Both the position numbers and the translations under genes were made by a program. Below the pieces are notes generated by a model. The model had not been told where the DNA came from. It ran no database searches and saw only the letters and a program-made list of their open reading frames with translations. Below are positions 50,392 through 61,959 of a stretch of 64,000 bases of DNA, one piece after another. Source of the DNA: Enterobacter sp. C2. GTDB lineage: Bacteria; Pseudomonadota; Gammaproteobacteria; Enterobacterales; Enterobacteriaceae. The stretch spans positions 1,550,001 through 1,614,000 of the forward strand of contig NZ_CP082269.1 of assembly GCF_019880405.1 (NCBI RefSeq), given 5' to 3'. Within the stretch, counting starts at the first letter, position 1; every line of letters begins with the position of its first letter.

Positions 50392-50814
50392 TCAGATGGA
50401 GATTTTCTTGCCGCCGCGGTGGGTAACCGAGGTTTGGCCATTCGCGCCGTAGAGGGCGGGCTCCTGATGCGGTTTTAGCACCTCCAGCGCCTGCCTGTTG
50501 CGCTGGATCTGATCTTCCAGCAGCCAGCCGTTGTGCTGGTTAAGCTCGCGCAGGTGCTGCGTTTTTTTAGTGATAGTCAGCCAGCGGCCTGCGATATCAT
50601 CATTTGCGCTCTGCTGCATATTCTGTTCGGCACGACGCTGCTGTTCAAGATAGTCCAGCGTGGCGAGCAACGAACTCTTCTCTTCGGTAATACGCTGTAG
50701 CGCGCTGCCGTTAATCTGGCCCGCAGAAAGATGTTGTTGCTCAGCATCCATCACGCCTTTCAGCGCGTTCAGGATAACTGTCATTTGATCAAGAACTTCT
50801 GACAGTTTGCTCAT
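50392..50814 (-). CDS. flgN: Flagellar export chaperone FlgN
   Basis: A 140-residue helical protein: SKLSEVLDQMTVILNALKGV, LLATLDYLEQQRRAEQNMQQ and LNQHNGWLLEDQIQRNRQAL. It is the chaperone for the hook-associated proteins FlgK and FlgL and influences FlgM translation. It follows flgM by 4 nt in an operon, with flgA upstream. Confidence 0.97.
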   Translation of the reverse strand: MSKLSEVLDQMTVILNALKGVMDAEQQHLSAGQINGSALQRITEEKSSLLATLDYLEQQRRAEQNMQQSANDDIAGRWLTITKKTQHLRELNQHNGWLLEDQIQRNRQALEVLKPHQEPALYGANGQTSVTHRGGKKISI

Positions 50815-50818
50815 ACGC

Positions 50819-51112
50819 TCACTTACTCTGTAGGAAACTCTGCGCTTCGCTAATCAGGGCGTCGGCAATTTTGCCGGTATCCATTTTCAGCTCGCCGTTG
50901 CGGATTGCGGTTTTCAGGGCTTCCACGCGCTCCATATTAATATCTTCACTGCCCGCCTGGGTCAGCTTGGTTTGCGCATTGCTAATCGTGACGCTGGTAC
51001 TGTTCGCGGTAGCGGATTTTTCCAGACGCGCTTTTGGGGTCTGAGTATCGTGAGTTTCGCGCGGTTGGACGGTGCTAACCGACTTTAAAGGCGATGTACG
51101 ATCAATGCTCAT
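50819..51112 (-). CDS. flgM: Anti-sigma-28 factor FlgM
   Basis: The protein has 97 residues, E. coli length. A disordered N-terminal half ([20 protein letters not shown]) precedes the sigma-binding C-terminal helices [20 protein letters not shown] and [18 protein letters not shown]. It holds FliA inactive until exported through the finished hook. It has its own sigma-28 promoter upstream as well as read-through from flgA. Confidence 0.97.
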   Translation of the reverse strand: MSIDRTSPLKSVSTVQPRETHDTQTPKARLEKSATANSTSVTISNAQTKLTQAGSEDINMERVEALKTAIRNGELKMDTGKIADALISEAQSFLQSK

Positions 51113-51173
51113 AGTGTTGTCCTCATCGAGGGTTCGCGGCCGTTGTGGCTTGCCATCATCATATATTGCTTAA

Positions 51174-51200
51174 TTATCGGCAGGTGCCGCAAATTCTTTA
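51174..51200 (-). promoter_or_regulatory. Sigma-28 promoter of flgMN
   Basis: On the minus strand TAAAGAAT (-35), exactly 11 bp, then GCCGATAA (-10). This matches the FliA consensus TAAAGTTT-N11-GCCGATAA, with the -10 perfect. It lies 62 bp upstream of flgM. Confidence 0.9.
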
Positions 51201-51206
51201 AAAAGA

Positions 51207-51866
51207 TTACAGGTTAATCAGAATATTCCCATCAGGCGCTACCGTTCCGCTAACCACCTGACCCGAGGTCATGCGCACGCGGGCGTTTTGCGCCACCGAG
51301 GCGTTGTTCAGCGCCTGGCCTTCACCGTTTACGCTAAAGCCATCGCCGCTGGCGATCACCTGCACCCGCTGTCCGGCTTTTATCCGCCACGACTGGCGCA
51401 GCATCGAGAGCTGAATCGCCTGGCCTGGGGCGAGATCGCGCAGGCTAACCGCATCCTGGGCCTGGTTAATATCCAGCATGGTGCGCGGCGGGAGCCGATC
51501 CAGACGGCCACGCTTAAGGGTCACGCTGTCCGGTGCGAGCGTGCTGCCACGGGTGATAGCCTGGGCTGCCACCACGTAGTTGCCGGTTGCCTCTACCGTG
51601 ACCTGCAAATAGCGTTTCTCATTGGCGCACTGGGCCAGCACGTTAACGTTGCCCCACAGCTTCGCGCTCCCCGCGACGCTCAGCGCCGGTTGTTCACAGG
51701 CAGGCAGCAGGTTAGCTGGCGTGCGCACGGTGACGGCAACCTCGTCGCTAAAGCCTGCCAGCCGCTGGGCAAAAAAGGTGGTCAGCTGGGCGGTGAGATC
51801 CTGCGCGGCCACAAAGGGGCTGATGAACAGCAACATGGCGGCGCAGAGGCTTTTCACACTGTGCAT
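51207..51866 (-). CDS. flgA: P-ring assembly chaperone FlgA
   Basis: The protein has 219 residues, E. coli length. Signal peptide: LCAAMLLFISPFVAAQ. The C-terminal SAF domain has YVVAAQAITRGSTLAPDSVT and LAPGQAIQLSMLRQSWRIKA, GQRVQVIASGDGFSVNGEGQ. A periplasmic chaperone for FlgI in P-ring formation. First gene of flgAMN, divergent from flgB. Confidence 0.97.
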   Translation of the reverse strand: MHSVKSLCAAMLLFISPFVAAQDLTAQLTTFFAQRLAGFSDEVAVTVRTPANLLPACEQPALSVAGSAKLWGNVNVLAQCANEKRYLQVTVEATGNYVVAAQAITRGSTLAPDSVTLKRGRLDRLPPRTMLDINQAQDAVSLRDLAPGQAIQLSMLRQSWRIKAGQRVQVIASGDGFSVNGEGQALNNASVAQNARVRMTSGQVVSGTVAPDGNILINL

Positions 51867-51924
51867 GGCAAACTCCTGCCTGGATGAGAAAGTGTGAGGA
51901 TTTTAACCGGAGTACAAATCTATC

Positions 51925-51967
51925 AACGCAATAAATAGCGACGCATTTTGCGTTTATTCCAACGATA
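51925..51967. promoter_or_regulatory. FlhD4C2 binding site between flgA and flgB
   Basis: The left half-site AACGCAATAAATAGCG (51925-51940) fits the FlhDC consensus AA(C/T)G(C/G)N2-3AAATA(A/G)CG in full. After 10 bp an inverted half-site, CGTTTATTCCAACGATA, follows at 51951-51967. It should activate the divergent class II promoters of flgAMN and flgBCDEFGHIJ. Confidence 0.87.
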
Positions 51968-52040
51968 AGGCGTGCCCTCTGCCCTTTAAGCTGTCATCTG
52001 TCAATTTCTCATCAGCGTAATAGTCATCAGCGGGGGAGAC

Positions 52041-52457
52041 ATGCTCGATAAACTCGATGCCGCGCTACGATTTCAGCAAGAAGCATTAAACCTGCGCGCG
52101 CAGCGCCAGGAAGTTCTGGCTGCCAATATTGCCAACGCCGATACCCCGGGGTATCAGGCGCGCGATATGGATTTTGCCAGCGAACTTAAGAAAGTGATGG
52201 AGCGCGGCCGGGCCGAAACCAGCGGTGTATCGCTGGCACTGACTTCCGCCCGCCATATTCCTGCCCAGACCATTGCCGCACCGTCTACTGAACTGCTCTA
52301 TCGCATTCCCGATCAGCCGTCGCTGGACGGTAACACCGTCGATATGGACCGGGAGCGTACCCAGTTTGCCGATAACAGCCTGCAATACCAGACCGGGCTG
52401 AGCGTTCTGGGTGGACAGATCAAAGGCATGATGAGCGTGCTGCAGGGGGGGAATTAA
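52041..52457 (+). CDS. flgB: Flagellar proximal rod protein FlgB
   Basis: The protein has 138 residues. Rod-family N-terminus with the [18 protein letters not shown] motif (about 28-45) and a C-terminal heptad region [20 protein letters not shown]. It forms the first rod segment above the MS ring and export gate. First gene of the long flgB-J operon, with GGGGGAG before the ATG. Confidence 0.97.
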   Translation: MLDKLDAALRFQQEALNLRAQRQEVLAANIANADTPGYQARDMDFASELKKVMERGRAETSGVSLALTSARHIPAQTIAAPSTELLYRIPDQPSLDGNTVDMDRERTQFADNSLQYQTGLSVLGGQIKGMMSVLQGGN

Positions 52458-52460
52458 TAG

Positions 52461-52865
52461 ATGGCATTACTGAACATTTTTGATATCGCCGGATCGGCGC
52501 TGACCGCTCAGTCACAGCGACTGAACGTGGCGGCCAGTAACCTGGCGAACGCCGACAGCGTTACCGGCCCCGACGGCCAGCCCTACCGTGCCAAGCAGGT
52601 CGTGTTCCAGGTGAATGCGGCCCCGGGCGCAGCCACCGGCGGCGTCAAGGTTGCCAACGTCATTGAGAGCCAGGCGCCGGAAAAGCTGGTCTTTGAGCCA
52701 GGCAACCCGCTTGCCGATGCCAAAGGCTACGTGCGGATGCCCAACGTAGACGTCGTCGGCGAGATGGTTAACTCCATGTCCGCTTCACGCAGCTACCAGG
52801 CAAACGTTGAAGTACTTAACACCGTGAAGAGCATGATGCTGAAAACGCTCACGCTTGGTTCGTAA
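52461..52865 (+). CDS. flgC: Flagellar proximal rod protein FlgC
   Basis: A 134-residue rod protein: [40 protein letters not shown] and the C-terminal [20 protein letters not shown]. It begins 3 nt after flgB and ends 11 nt before flgD. Part of the proximal rod in the periplasm. Confidence 0.97.
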   Translation: MALLNIFDIAGSALTAQSQRLNVAASNLANADSVTGPDGQPYRAKQVVFQVNAAPGAATGGVKVANVIESQAPEKLVFEPGNPLADAKGYVRMPNVDVVGEMVNSMSASRSYQANVEVLNTVKSMMLKTLTLGS

Positions 52866-52876
52866 AGGAGAGTCGC

Positions 52877-53551
52877 ATGTCTATCGCTGTAAATCTCAAC
52901 GACACCACCAGCACTACCGCAACATCGAAAGCGACCAGCGCGACCTCCGGCAGTAGCGCAACGGATCTGCAGAGCAGCTTCTTAACGCTGCTGGTGGCCC
53001 AGCTCAAAAACCAGGATCCCACCAATCCGATGGAGAACAACGAGCTGACCACCCAGCTGGCACAGATCAATACCGTGAGCGGCATTGAGAAGCTCAATAC
53101 CACCCTCGGTGCGATCTCCGGCCAGATCGATAACAGCCAGTCGCTGCAGGCGAGCACCCTCATCGGCCACGGCGTGATGATCCCAGGCACCACCGTGCTG
53201 GCAGGCAGCGAAACCACCACGCCGTTTGGCGTTGAGCTGACCCAGCCTGCGGACAAAGTCACCGCCACCATTACCGATAAAAATGGCCTGGTCGTACGCA
53301 CTATTGATATTGGCGGACTGAGCGCGGGTGTTCACACCTTTAGCTGGGACGGCAAGATGACCGACGGCACCGCCGCACCGGACAGCGCCTACACCGTTTC
53401 CATTGGTGCCAGCAACGGCTCTACCCAGCTCGTGGCTCAGCCGCTGCAGTTTGCGCTGGTGCAGGGCGTCACCAAAAGCAGTACCGGTAACACCTTAGAT
53501 TTGGGTACCTACGGTACCACCACCCTCGACGAAGTACGGCAGATTATATAA
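52877..53551 (+). CDS. flgD: Flagellar hook cap protein FlgD
   Basis: A 224-residue protein with a Thr/Ser/Ala-rich disordered N-terminus. The export-related stretch SSFLTLLVAQLKNQDPTNPM and ENNELTTQLAQINTVSGIEK follow, then Ig-like/tudor domains (TFSWDGKMTDGTAAPDSAYT). It caps the growing hook and directs FlgE assembly, then is discarded. Confidence 0.97.
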   Translation: MSIAVNLNDTTSTTATSKATSATSGSSATDLQSSFLTLLVAQLKNQDPTNPMENNELTTQLAQINTVSGIEKLNTTLGAISGQIDNSQSLQASTLIGHGVMIPGTTVLAGSETTTPFGVELTQPADKVTATITDKNGLVVRTIDIGGLSAGVHTFSWDGKMTDGTAAPDSAYTVSIGASNGSTQLVAQPLQFALVQGVTKSSTGNTLDLGTYGTTTLDEVRQII

Positions 53552-53577
53552 GCCTTTACACTTATCAGGAGTAAGTC

Positions 53578-54783
53578 ATGGCCTTCTCACAAGCGGTCAG
53601 CGGCCTGAATGCTGCGGCCACCAACCTCGATGTCATTGGTAACAACATCGCCAACTCCGCCACCTATGGCTTTAAATCTGGCACCGCGTCCTTCGCCGAT
53701 ATGTTTGCCGGTTCTAAAGTCGGTCTCGGCGTGAAGGTAGCGGGTATTACCCAGGACTTCACCGACGGCACGACCACCAACACCGGTCGCGGTCTGGACG
53801 TCGCTATCAGCCAGAACGGTTTCTTCCGTCTGGTGGACAGCAACGGGTCGGTATTCTACAGCCGCAACGGCCAGTTCAAGCTGGACGAAAACCGCAACAT
53901 CGTTAACATGCAGGGCCTGCAGCTGACCGGCTTCCCGGCCACCGGCACCCCGCCGACTGTTCAGCAGGGCGCGAACCCGACGGCGATCTCCATTCCGAAC
54001 ACGCTGATGGCGGCGAAAACCACCGATACAGCGGCGATGCAGATCAACCTGAACTCCACCGACGCTGCGCCGACCGTGGCTTTCAATCCGGCCAACGCTG
54101 ACAGCTACAACAAAAAAGGCTCGGTGACGGTCTTCGATAGCCAGGGTAACTCTCACGACATGAACGTCTACTTCGTGAAGAGCACGGCGAGCAACACCTG
54201 GAACGTCTACACCCAGGACAGCAGCGTGGCGAACAGCCCTGCGACGCTCTCCACCACGCTGGGCTTCAGCAACACCGGCGCGCTGACCTCCGGCGGCACC
54301 GCCAGCGTGACGACGGCAACGATCCCGGGCGCAACCCCGGCGACCTTCAGCCTGAGCTTCCTGAACTCCATGCAGCAGAACACCGGTGCGAACAACATCG
54401 TGGCCACTAACCAGAACGGTTATAAGCCAGGTGACCTGGTGAGCTATCAGATCAACGACGACGGCACCGTAGTGGGTAACTACTCTAACGAGCAGAACCA
54501 GCTGCTGGGCCAGATCGTACTCGCTAACTTCGCTAACAACGAAGGCCTGGCCTCTGAAGGCGATAACGTCTGGACGGCGACCCAGTCCTCTGGCGTGGCG
54601 CTGCTTGGCACCGCAGGCAACGGTAACTTCGGTACCCTGACCAACGGCGCACTGGAAGCATCCAACACCGATCTGAGTAAAGAGCTGGTCAACATGATCG
54701 TCGCGCAGCGTAACTATCAGTCAAACGCGCAGACCATCAAAACCCAGGATCAGATCCTTAACACCCTGGTTAACCTGCGCTAA
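53578..54783 (+). CDS. flgE: Flagellar hook protein FlgE
   Basis: The protein has 401 residues. N-terminal SQAVSGLNAAATNLDVIGNN with the INxxxYG-like IANSATYGFKSG motif; variable middle (about 145-350, Ser/Thr/Asn-rich); C-terminal heptads ELVNMIVAQRNYQSNAQTIK. It polymerises into the universal joint between rod and filament. Confidence 0.97.
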   Translation: MAFSQAVSGLNAAATNLDVIGNNIANSATYGFKSGTASFADMFAGSKVGLGVKVAGITQDFTDGTTTNTGRGLDVAISQNGFFRLVDSNGSVFYSRNGQFKLDENRNIVNMQGLQLTGFPATGTPPTVQQGANPTAISIPNTLMAAKTTDTAAMQINLNSTDAAPTVAFNPANADSYNKKGSVTVFDSQGNSHDMNVYFVKSTASNTWNVYTQDSSVANSPATLSTTLGFSNTGALTSGGTASVTTATIPGATPATFSLSFLNSMQQNTGANNIVATNQNGYKPGDLVSYQINDDGTVVGNYSNEQNQLLGQIVLANFANNEGLASEGDNVWTATQSSGVALLGTAGNGNFGTLTNGALEASNTDLSKELVNMIVAQRNYQSNAQTIKTQDQILNTLVNLR

Positions 54784-54803
54784 GCGCCTGACGGGACGGC
54801 TTC

Positions 54804-56355
<1,552 letters not shown>

Positions 56356-56415
56356 GGCGCGCTCCGGCGCGGCAGTAACCGCCGCGCCGGGCCCCTGATT
56401 TCGAAGATGAAAGCA

Positions 56416-57114
56416 ATGCATAAATCCGCCGCGTTTCGTTATCCGCTTATGGCTTTGGTGGCACTCACCCTCAACGGGTGTGCCTGGATCCCCTCGACGC
56501 CGCTGGTGCAGGGCGCAACAACTGCGCAACCCACGCCCGGCCCGCAGCCCATTGTCAACGGCTCCATTTTTCAGACCGCCCAGCCAATCAACTACGGCTA
56601 TCAGCCGCTGTTTGAGGATCGCAGGCCGCGTAACGTAGGCGATACGCTGACCATCGTGCTGCAAGAGAACGTCAGCGCCAGCAAAAGCTCGTCGGCGAAC
56701 GCCAGCCGCGACGGCAAAACCAACTTCGGCGTCGGTACTGCGCCGCGCTACTTAGAAGGCCTGTTTGGCAACGCCCGGGCGGATGTCGACGCCTCAGGCA
56801 GCAACGGCTTTAACGGTAAGGGTGGGGCCAATGCCAGCAACACCTTCAGCGGAACGCTGACCGTGACGGTTGACCAGGTTCTGGCCAACGGTAACTTACA
56901 CGTCGTGGGTGAAAAACAGATCGCCATTAACCAGGGCACTGAGTTCATCCGCTTCTCTGGTGTCGTGAACCCACGCACCATCAGCGGCAGCAACTCCGTT
57001 CCGTCCACCCAGGTGGCGGACGCGCGCATCGAATATGTCGGCAACGGCTATATCAATGAAGCGCAGAATATGGGCTGGCTGCAGCGTTTCTTCCTTAACC
57101 TCTCGCCGATGTAA
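56416..57114 (+). CDS. flgH: Flagellar L-ring lipoprotein FlgH
   Basis: A 232-residue protein from the ATG at 56416, matching the E. coli length and with GAAG 9 nt upstream; an ATG at 56407 gives 235. Lipobox: [16 protein letters not shown]. Body: [40 protein letters not shown] and [20 protein letters not shown]. It forms the outer-membrane bushing around the rod. Confidence 0.96.
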   Translation: MHKSAAFRYPLMALVALTLNGCAWIPSTPLVQGATTAQPTPGPQPIVNGSIFQTAQPINYGYQPLFEDRRPRNVGDTLTIVLQENVSASKSSSANASRDGKTNFGVGTAPRYLEGLFGNARADVDASGSNGFNGKGGANASNTFSGTLTVTVDQVLANGNLHVVGEKQIAINQGTEFIRFSGVVNPRTISGSNSVPSTQVADARIEYVGNGYINEAQNMGWLQRFFLNLSPM

Positions 57115-57125
57115 CGGGGTGACCA

Positions 57126-58223
57126 ATGTTTAAATATCTGGCAGGGATCGCGCTGGTACTGGTAGCAACCATTGCCCAGGCCGAGCGCATCCGCGACCTC
57201 ACCAGCGTACAGGGCGTACGACAGAACTCACTGATTGGCTACGGGCTGGTTGTCGGCCTGGATGGGACGGGCGACCAGACCACCCAGACGCCGTTTACCA
57301 CCCAGAGCCTGAACAACATGCTCTCCCAGATGGGGATCACCGTCCCTGCCGGGACCAACATGCAGCTGAAAAACGTGGCGGCGGTAATGGTTACTGCCCA
57401 GTTCCCGGCGTTTGCCCGCCAGGGGCAGACCATTGACGTGGTGGTCTCCTCGATGGGTAACGCCAAGAGCCTGCGCGGTGGTACGCTGATCATGACGCCG
57501 CTGAAAGGCGTCGATAACCAGGTCTACGCTTTGGCGCAGGGCAACGTGCTGGTCGGCGGCGCGGGCGCAGCGGCAGGTGGCAGCAGCGTGCAGGTTAACC
57601 AGCTCAACGGCGGCCGTATTACCGGCGGCGCGGTGGTAGAGCGTGAGCTGCCTAGCCAGTTTGGCTCCGGCAACACCATCAATCTGCAGCTGAACCAGGA
57701 AGATTTCACCCTGGCGCAGCAGATCACCGACACCATCAACCGCTCTCGCGGCTACGGCAGCGCCACGGCGCTGGATGCGCGAACCATCCAGATCCGCGTT
57801 CCGAGCGGCAACAGCTCGCAGGTGCGTTTCCTGGCTGATATCCAGAATATGGAAGTTGGCGTGACGCCGCAGGATGCGAAGGTCGTGATCAACTCTCGTA
57901 CCGGATCGGTGGTGATGAACCGCGAAGTGACGCTGGACAGCTGTGCGGTGGCCCAGGGCAACCTCTCGGTGACGGTAAACCGCCAGGCCAACGTCAGCCA
58001 GCCGGATACGCCGTTTGGCGGCGGCGAGACCGTGGTCACCCCGCAGACGCAGATCGACCTGCGCCAGAGCGGCGGTTCGCTACAGAGCGTTCGCTCCAGC
58101 GCCAACCTGAACAACGTTGTCCGGGCGCTGAACGCGCTGGGCGCGACGCCGATCGATCTGATGTCGATCCTTCAGTCAATGCAGAGCGCAGGCTGCCTGC
58201 GCGCGAAACTGGAAATTATCTAA
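57126..58223 (+). CDS. flgI: Flagellar P-ring protein FlgI
   Basis: The protein has 365 residues, E. coli length. The signal peptide [11 protein letters not shown] is cut before [30 protein letters not shown] is family-typical. Two cysteines near the C-terminus (LDSCAVAQG and SAGCLRAKL) form the DsbA-dependent disulphide. The stop overlaps the flgJ ATG by one base. Confidence 0.98.
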   Translation: MFKYLAGIALVLVATIAQAERIRDLTSVQGVRQNSLIGYGLVVGLDGTGDQTTQTPFTTQSLNNMLSQMGITVPAGTNMQLKNVAAVMVTAQFPAFARQGQTIDVVVSSMGNAKSLRGGTLIMTPLKGVDNQVYALAQGNVLVGGAGAAAGGSSVQVNQLNGGRITGGAVVERELPSQFGSGNTINLQLNQEDFTLAQQITDTINRSRGYGSATALDARTIQIRVPSGNSSQVRFLADIQNMEVGVTPQDAKVVINSRTGSVVMNREVTLDSCAVAQGNLSVTVNRQANVSQPDTPFGGGETVVTPQTQIDLRQSGGSLQSVRSSANLNNVVRALNALGATPIDLMSILQSMQSAGCLRAKLEII

Positions 58224-59179
58224 TGCTAACCGACAGCCGGATGATGGCGAGCGCGGCATGGGATGCGCAATCGCTGAATGAACTGAAAACCCAGGCCGGG
58301 CAGGATCCGCAGGCTAACCTGCGCCCGGTGGCCCGTCAGGTGGAAGGGATGTTCGTGCAGATGATGCTGAAAAGCATGCGTGAAGCCCTGCCAAAAGACG
58401 GCCTGTTTAGCAGCGACTCTACCCGCATGTACACCAGTATGTATGACCAGCAGATTGCCCAGCAGTTGACCGCTGGCAAGGGGCTGGGGCTGGCGGAGAT
58501 GATGGTGAAGCAGATGTCCGGCGGCCAGAGCGAACCTACTGAGGCACCGTCACAGGTGCCAATGAAGTTCCCGCTGGAAACGGTGACCAGTTATCAAAAC
58601 CAGGCCCTGACCCAGATGGTGCGCAAGGCGATGCCGAAAACGCCCGACGGCGGGGGCAACGATGCCGCACTGTCCGGCGACAGCAAAGAGTTCCTCGCTC
58701 AGCTCTCACTGCCGGCGCGACTGGCCAGCGAGCAGAGCGGGGTGCCGCACCACCTGATCCTCGCCCAGGCGGCGCTGGAGTCCGGCTGGGGGCAGCGGCA
58801 GATCAAGCGTGAAAACGGTGAGCCGAGCTTTAACCTGTTTGGCGTCAAGGCCAGCAGCAGCTGGAAGGGCCCTACCACCGAGATCACCACCACCGAATAT
58901 GAGAACGGTGAGGCGAAGAAGGTGAAAGCGAAGTTCCGCGTCTACGGCTCCTATCTGGAGGCGCTGTCGGACTACGTTGGCCTGCTGTCGCGCAACCCGC
59001 GTTATGCCGCTGTCACCACCGCGTCGACCGCCGAGCAGGGGGCGCAGGCGCTGCAGAGTGCGGGCTACGCCACCGATCCGAACTATGCCCGTAAGCTTAC
59101 CAGCATGATCCAGCAGCTAAAATCCCTTAGCGATAAGGTGAGTAAAGCCTACAGCAACGATATTGAAAATCTGTTCTGA
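58223..59179 (+). CDS. flgJ: Rod cap / peptidoglycan hydrolase FlgJ
   Basis: The protein has 318 residues (E. coli 313). N-terminal rod-cap domain: PVARQVEGMFVQMMLKSMRE. C-terminal beta-N-acetylglucosaminidase from about residue 155, with the catalytic Glu in LILAQAALESGWGQRQIKRE and SFNLFGVKASSSWKGPTTEI. It caps the growing rod and opens a hole in the peptidoglycan. Last gene before the sigma-28 flgKL unit. Confidence 0.97.
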   Translation: MLTDSRMMASAAWDAQSLNELKTQAGQDPQANLRPVARQVEGMFVQMMLKSMREALPKDGLFSSDSTRMYTSMYDQQIAQQLTAGKGLGLAEMMVKQMSGGQSEPTEAPSQVPMKFPLETVTSYQNQALTQMVRKAMPKTPDGGGNDAALSGDSKEFLAQLSLPARLASEQSGVPHHLILAQAALESGWGQRQIKRENGEPSFNLFGVKASSSWKGPTTEITTTEYENGEAKKVKAKFRVYGSYLEALSDYVGLLSRNPRYAAVTTASTAEQGAQALQSAGYATDPNYARKLTSMIQQLKSLSDKVSKAYSNDIENLF

Positions 59180-59185
59180 CAGCAC

Positions 59186-59212
59186 TCAAGTTCAGCCTGG
59201 CGCTGCCGATAA
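59186..59212 (+). promoter_or_regulatory. Sigma-28 promoter of flgKL
   Basis: TCAAGTTC (-35), 11 bp, then a perfect GCCGATAA (-10), 43 bp before the flgK start. It fits the FliA consensus and gives late expression of the hook-filament junction genes. Confidence 0.9.
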
Positions 59213-59254
59213 TCGTTAGCAGGACTTATGTCTAAAAGTGTATAAGGAATCTCC

Positions 59255-60907
59255 ATGTCCAGTAGCTTGATTAACAGCGCCATGAGCGGGCTGAATGCAG
59301 CCCAGGCCGCGTTGAATACCGTCAGTAATAACATCTCCAGTTATAACGTCGCGGGCTATACCCGTCAGACGACGGTGCTGGCACAGGCAAACAGTACGCT
59401 GGGTGCAGGCGGTTGGGTTGGCAACGGGGTGAACGTCACCGGTGTCCAGCGCGAATATGACGCCTTCATCACCAATCAGTTGCGCGCCGCGCAGACCCAG
59501 AGCAGCGGCCTGACCACGCGCTATGAGCAGATGTCCAAAATTGATGACATGCTCTCTGGCTCGACGAATACCCTGGCCACCACCATGCAGGGCTTCTTTA
59601 CCAGCCTGCAAACGCTGGTCAGCAACGCAGAAGATCCGGCCTCCCGCCAGACGCTGCTGGGCAAAGCCGACGGACTGGTAAACCAGTTCAAGGTAACCGA
59701 TCAGTATCTGCGCGATCAGGATAAGCAGGTTAACCTGTCTATCTCCTCCAGCGTGGATCAGATCAACAACTACACCACCCAGATCGCTAACCTTAACGAT
59801 CAGATTTCTCGTCTGACCGGCGTGGGCGCAGGCTCCTCGCCAAACAACCTGCTGGATCAGCGCGATCAGCTGGTGAGCGATCTCAACAAGATTGTTGGCG
59901 TGGAAGTGAGCGTTCAGGACGGCGGCACCTATAACATCAGCATGGCTAATGGCTACACCCTGGTTCAGGGCAGCTCTTCGCGTCAGCTGGCTGCCGTGCC
60001 GTCCAGCGCGGATCCGTCCCGTACCACCGTGGCCTACGTTGATGCCACCGCAGGCAACGTGGAGATCCCAGAGAAGCTGCTCAACAGCGGCTCCCTCGGT
60101 GGGCTGATGACCTTCCGCAGCCAGAACCTCGACCAGACCCGCAACTCGCTGGGCCAGCTGGCGCTCTCCTTTGCCGACGCCTTCAACACCCAGCATGCCA
60201 AAGGCTATGACGCTAACGGCGACAAGGGCGGCGACTTCTTTACCATTGGATCGCCTTCTACGCTGAGCAACGCACGCAACACCGGCGATGCGTCGCTGAC
60301 CACCACGGTGAGCGACAGCAGCAAGGTGCAGGCCACCGACTATAAGGTGGCTTACGACGGTTCGAAGTGGCAGGTGACGCGTCTGTCAGACAACACCTCG
60401 TTTACCGCCACGCCGGATGCTAACGACGGCAGCCTGAACTTTGACGGCCTGAAGGTCAACATCAGCGCTACCAATGGTGCGGGCAATAACGACAGCTTTA
60501 TTATCAAGCCGACGGCCAATGCCATCGTCAATATGGATCTGGCCTTCCAGGACGAGTCAAAAATTGCCATGGCGGCGTCCGCCACCAGCGGTCATAGCGA
60601 TAACGTCAATGGCCAGGCGCTGCTGGATCTGCAAAAAAGCAAAAGCGTCGGCGGCAACAAGAGCTTCAACGATGCCTATGCCGCGCTGGTCAGTACCGTG
60701 GGCAGCACTACGGCCACGCTGAAGAGCAGCAGCACCACCCAGGATAACGTGGTCACTCAGCTGAGCAATCAGCAGCAGTCTATCTCCGGCGTTAACCTCG
60801 ACGAAGAGTACGGTAACTTACAGCGTTACCAGCAATATTATCTCGCAAACGCACAGGTTTTACAGACGGCGAGCTCGCTGTTTGATGCGTTACTGAACAT
60901 CCGCTAA
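59255..60907 (+). CDS. flgK: Hook-associated protein 1, FlgK
   Basis: The protein has 550 residues (E. coli 547). N-terminal SSLINSAMSGLNAAQAALNT, VSNNISSYNVAGYTRQTTVL; long coiled region at about 150-190 (DQINNYTTQIANLNDQISRL); C-terminal VNLDEEYGNLQRYQQYYLAN, AQVLQTASSLFDALLNIR. It forms the first hook-filament junction zone. Exported with chaperone FlgN. Confidence 0.98.
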   Translation: MSSSLINSAMSGLNAAQAALNTVSNNISSYNVAGYTRQTTVLAQANSTLGAGGWVGNGVNVTGVQREYDAFITNQLRAAQTQSSGLTTRYEQMSKIDDMLSGSTNTLATTMQGFFTSLQTLVSNAEDPASRQTLLGKADGLVNQFKVTDQYLRDQDKQVNLSISSSVDQINNYTTQIANLNDQISRLTGVGAGSSPNNLLDQRDQLVSDLNKIVGVEVSVQDGGTYNISMANGYTLVQGSSSRQLAAVPSSADPSRTTVAYVDATAGNVEIPEKLLNSGSLGGLMTFRSQNLDQTRNSLGQLALSFADAFNTQHAKGYDANGDKGGDFFTIGSPSTLSNARNTGDASLTTTVSDSSKVQATDYKVAYDGSKWQVTRLSDNTSFTATPDANDGSLNFDGLKVNISATNGAGNNDSFIIKPTANAIVNMDLAFQDESKIAMAASATSGHSDNVNGQALLDLQKSKSVGGNKSFNDAYAALVSTVGSTTATLKSSSTTQDNVVTQLSNQQQSISGVNLDEEYGNLQRYQQYYLANAQVLQTASSLFDALLNIR

Positions 60908-60921
60908 GCAAGAGGTTGATG

Positions 60922-61875
60922 ATGCGCGTTAGCACTCAGATGATGTATGAACAAAACATGCGTGGTGTCACCAGTTCGCAGAGCAAGTGGCTAGGCTACG
61001 GGGAGCAGATGTCTACCGGCAAGCGCGTCAACCGCGCTTCTGATGACCCTATCGCCGCCTCGCAGGCGGTGGTGCTCTCCCAGGCCCAGGCGCAGAACAG
61101 CCAGTATCAGCTGGCTCGCACCTTCGCGACGCAGAAAGTCTCGCTGGAAGACAGCATCCTGGACCAGGTCTCTACCGCGATCCAGTCGGCGCAGTCCAAG
61201 GTCATCAACAGCGGCAACGGCTCCTTGAGCGATGACGACCGCGCCTCGCTGGCAACCGATCTGCAAGGTATTCGCGACCAGATCATGAACCTTGCTAACA
61301 GCACCGACGGCAACGGTCGCTATATTTTTGGCGGCTACAAAACCGAAAGCGCACCGTTCAATCAGGCCACCGGTCAGTACGGCGGCGGCGCGCAGCCGAT
61401 TACCCAGCAGGTAGACGCCGCGCGGTCAATGGTGATTGCCCACACCGGCACCCAGGTTTTTGACAGCGTGACCAGCAACGCGGTACCCGAGCCAGACGGC
61501 ACCGCCCCGGAAACGAACCTGTTTGCCATGCTGGATTCGGCTATTGCTTCGCTGAAGACCCCGGTAAGCGGGGATGAGACGGCCCAGACCAAAGCCCAGG
61601 ACGTGATGGATAAAACCAACCGTGGCCTGCGCAATTCACTTAACAACGTGCTTGCCGTGCGTGCTGAAGTCGGAACGCAGCTTAACGAGCTGGACAACCT
61701 TGACACACTGGGTACCGATCGCGCCCTGGGTCAGACCCAGCAGATGAGCGATCTGGTTGACGTTGACTGGAATGCGGCTATCTCCTCCTACACCATGCAG
61801 CAGGCGGCGCTTCAGGCATCCTATAAAGCGTTTTCCGATATGCAGGGCATGTCGCTGTTCCAGATTAACTCTTAA
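60922..61875 (+). CDS. flgL: Hook-associated protein 3, FlgL
   Basis: A 317-residue flagellin-like junction protein from the ATG at 60922 (MRVSTQMMYEQNMRG), 6 nt after AGAGG; adjacent TTG 60916 and ATG 60919 are also in frame. QMSTGKRVNRASDDPIAASQ is the flagellin N-domain motif and SSYTMQQAALQASYKAFSDM the C-domain. Second junction zone, joining FlgK to the filament. It lies 14 nt after flgK. Confidence 0.97.
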   Translation: MRVSTQMMYEQNMRGVTSSQSKWLGYGEQMSTGKRVNRASDDPIAASQAVVLSQAQAQNSQYQLARTFATQKVSLEDSILDQVSTAIQSAQSKVINSGNGSLSDDDRASLATDLQGIRDQIMNLANSTDGNGRYIFGGYKTESAPFNQATGQYGGGAQPITQQVDAARSMVIAHTGTQVFDSVTSNAVPEPDGTAPETNLFAMLDSAIASLKTPVSGDETAQTKAQDVMDKTNRGLRNSLNNVLAVRAEVGTQLNELDNLDTLGTDRALGQTQQMSDLVDVDWNAAISSYTMQQAALQASYKAFSDMQGMSLFQINS

Positions 61876-61926
61876 TAAAAAGAAAACCTGTCCGGCTAAA
61901 TGGACAGGTTCAGGCTCTCTTTGCAG

Positions 61927-61959
61927 GCCGCCCTCATTGACCGGGGCGGCTTTTTTTTA
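61927..61959 (+). terminator. Terminator of flgKL
   Basis: A GC-rich stem (GCCGCCC with GGGCGGC) is followed by eight T residues, about 50 nt after the flgL stop. A second hairpin (AACCTGTCC/GGACAGGTT) precedes it at about 61884-61910. The final bases overlap the end of the convergent MFS gene. Confidence 0.88.

Noticed and set aside
53578-54783. Possible internal frameshift or fusion in the flg genes
   Set aside because: All flg genes have the expected lengths, order and intact N- and C-terminal motifs. The variable middle of FlgE is normal for hook proteins.
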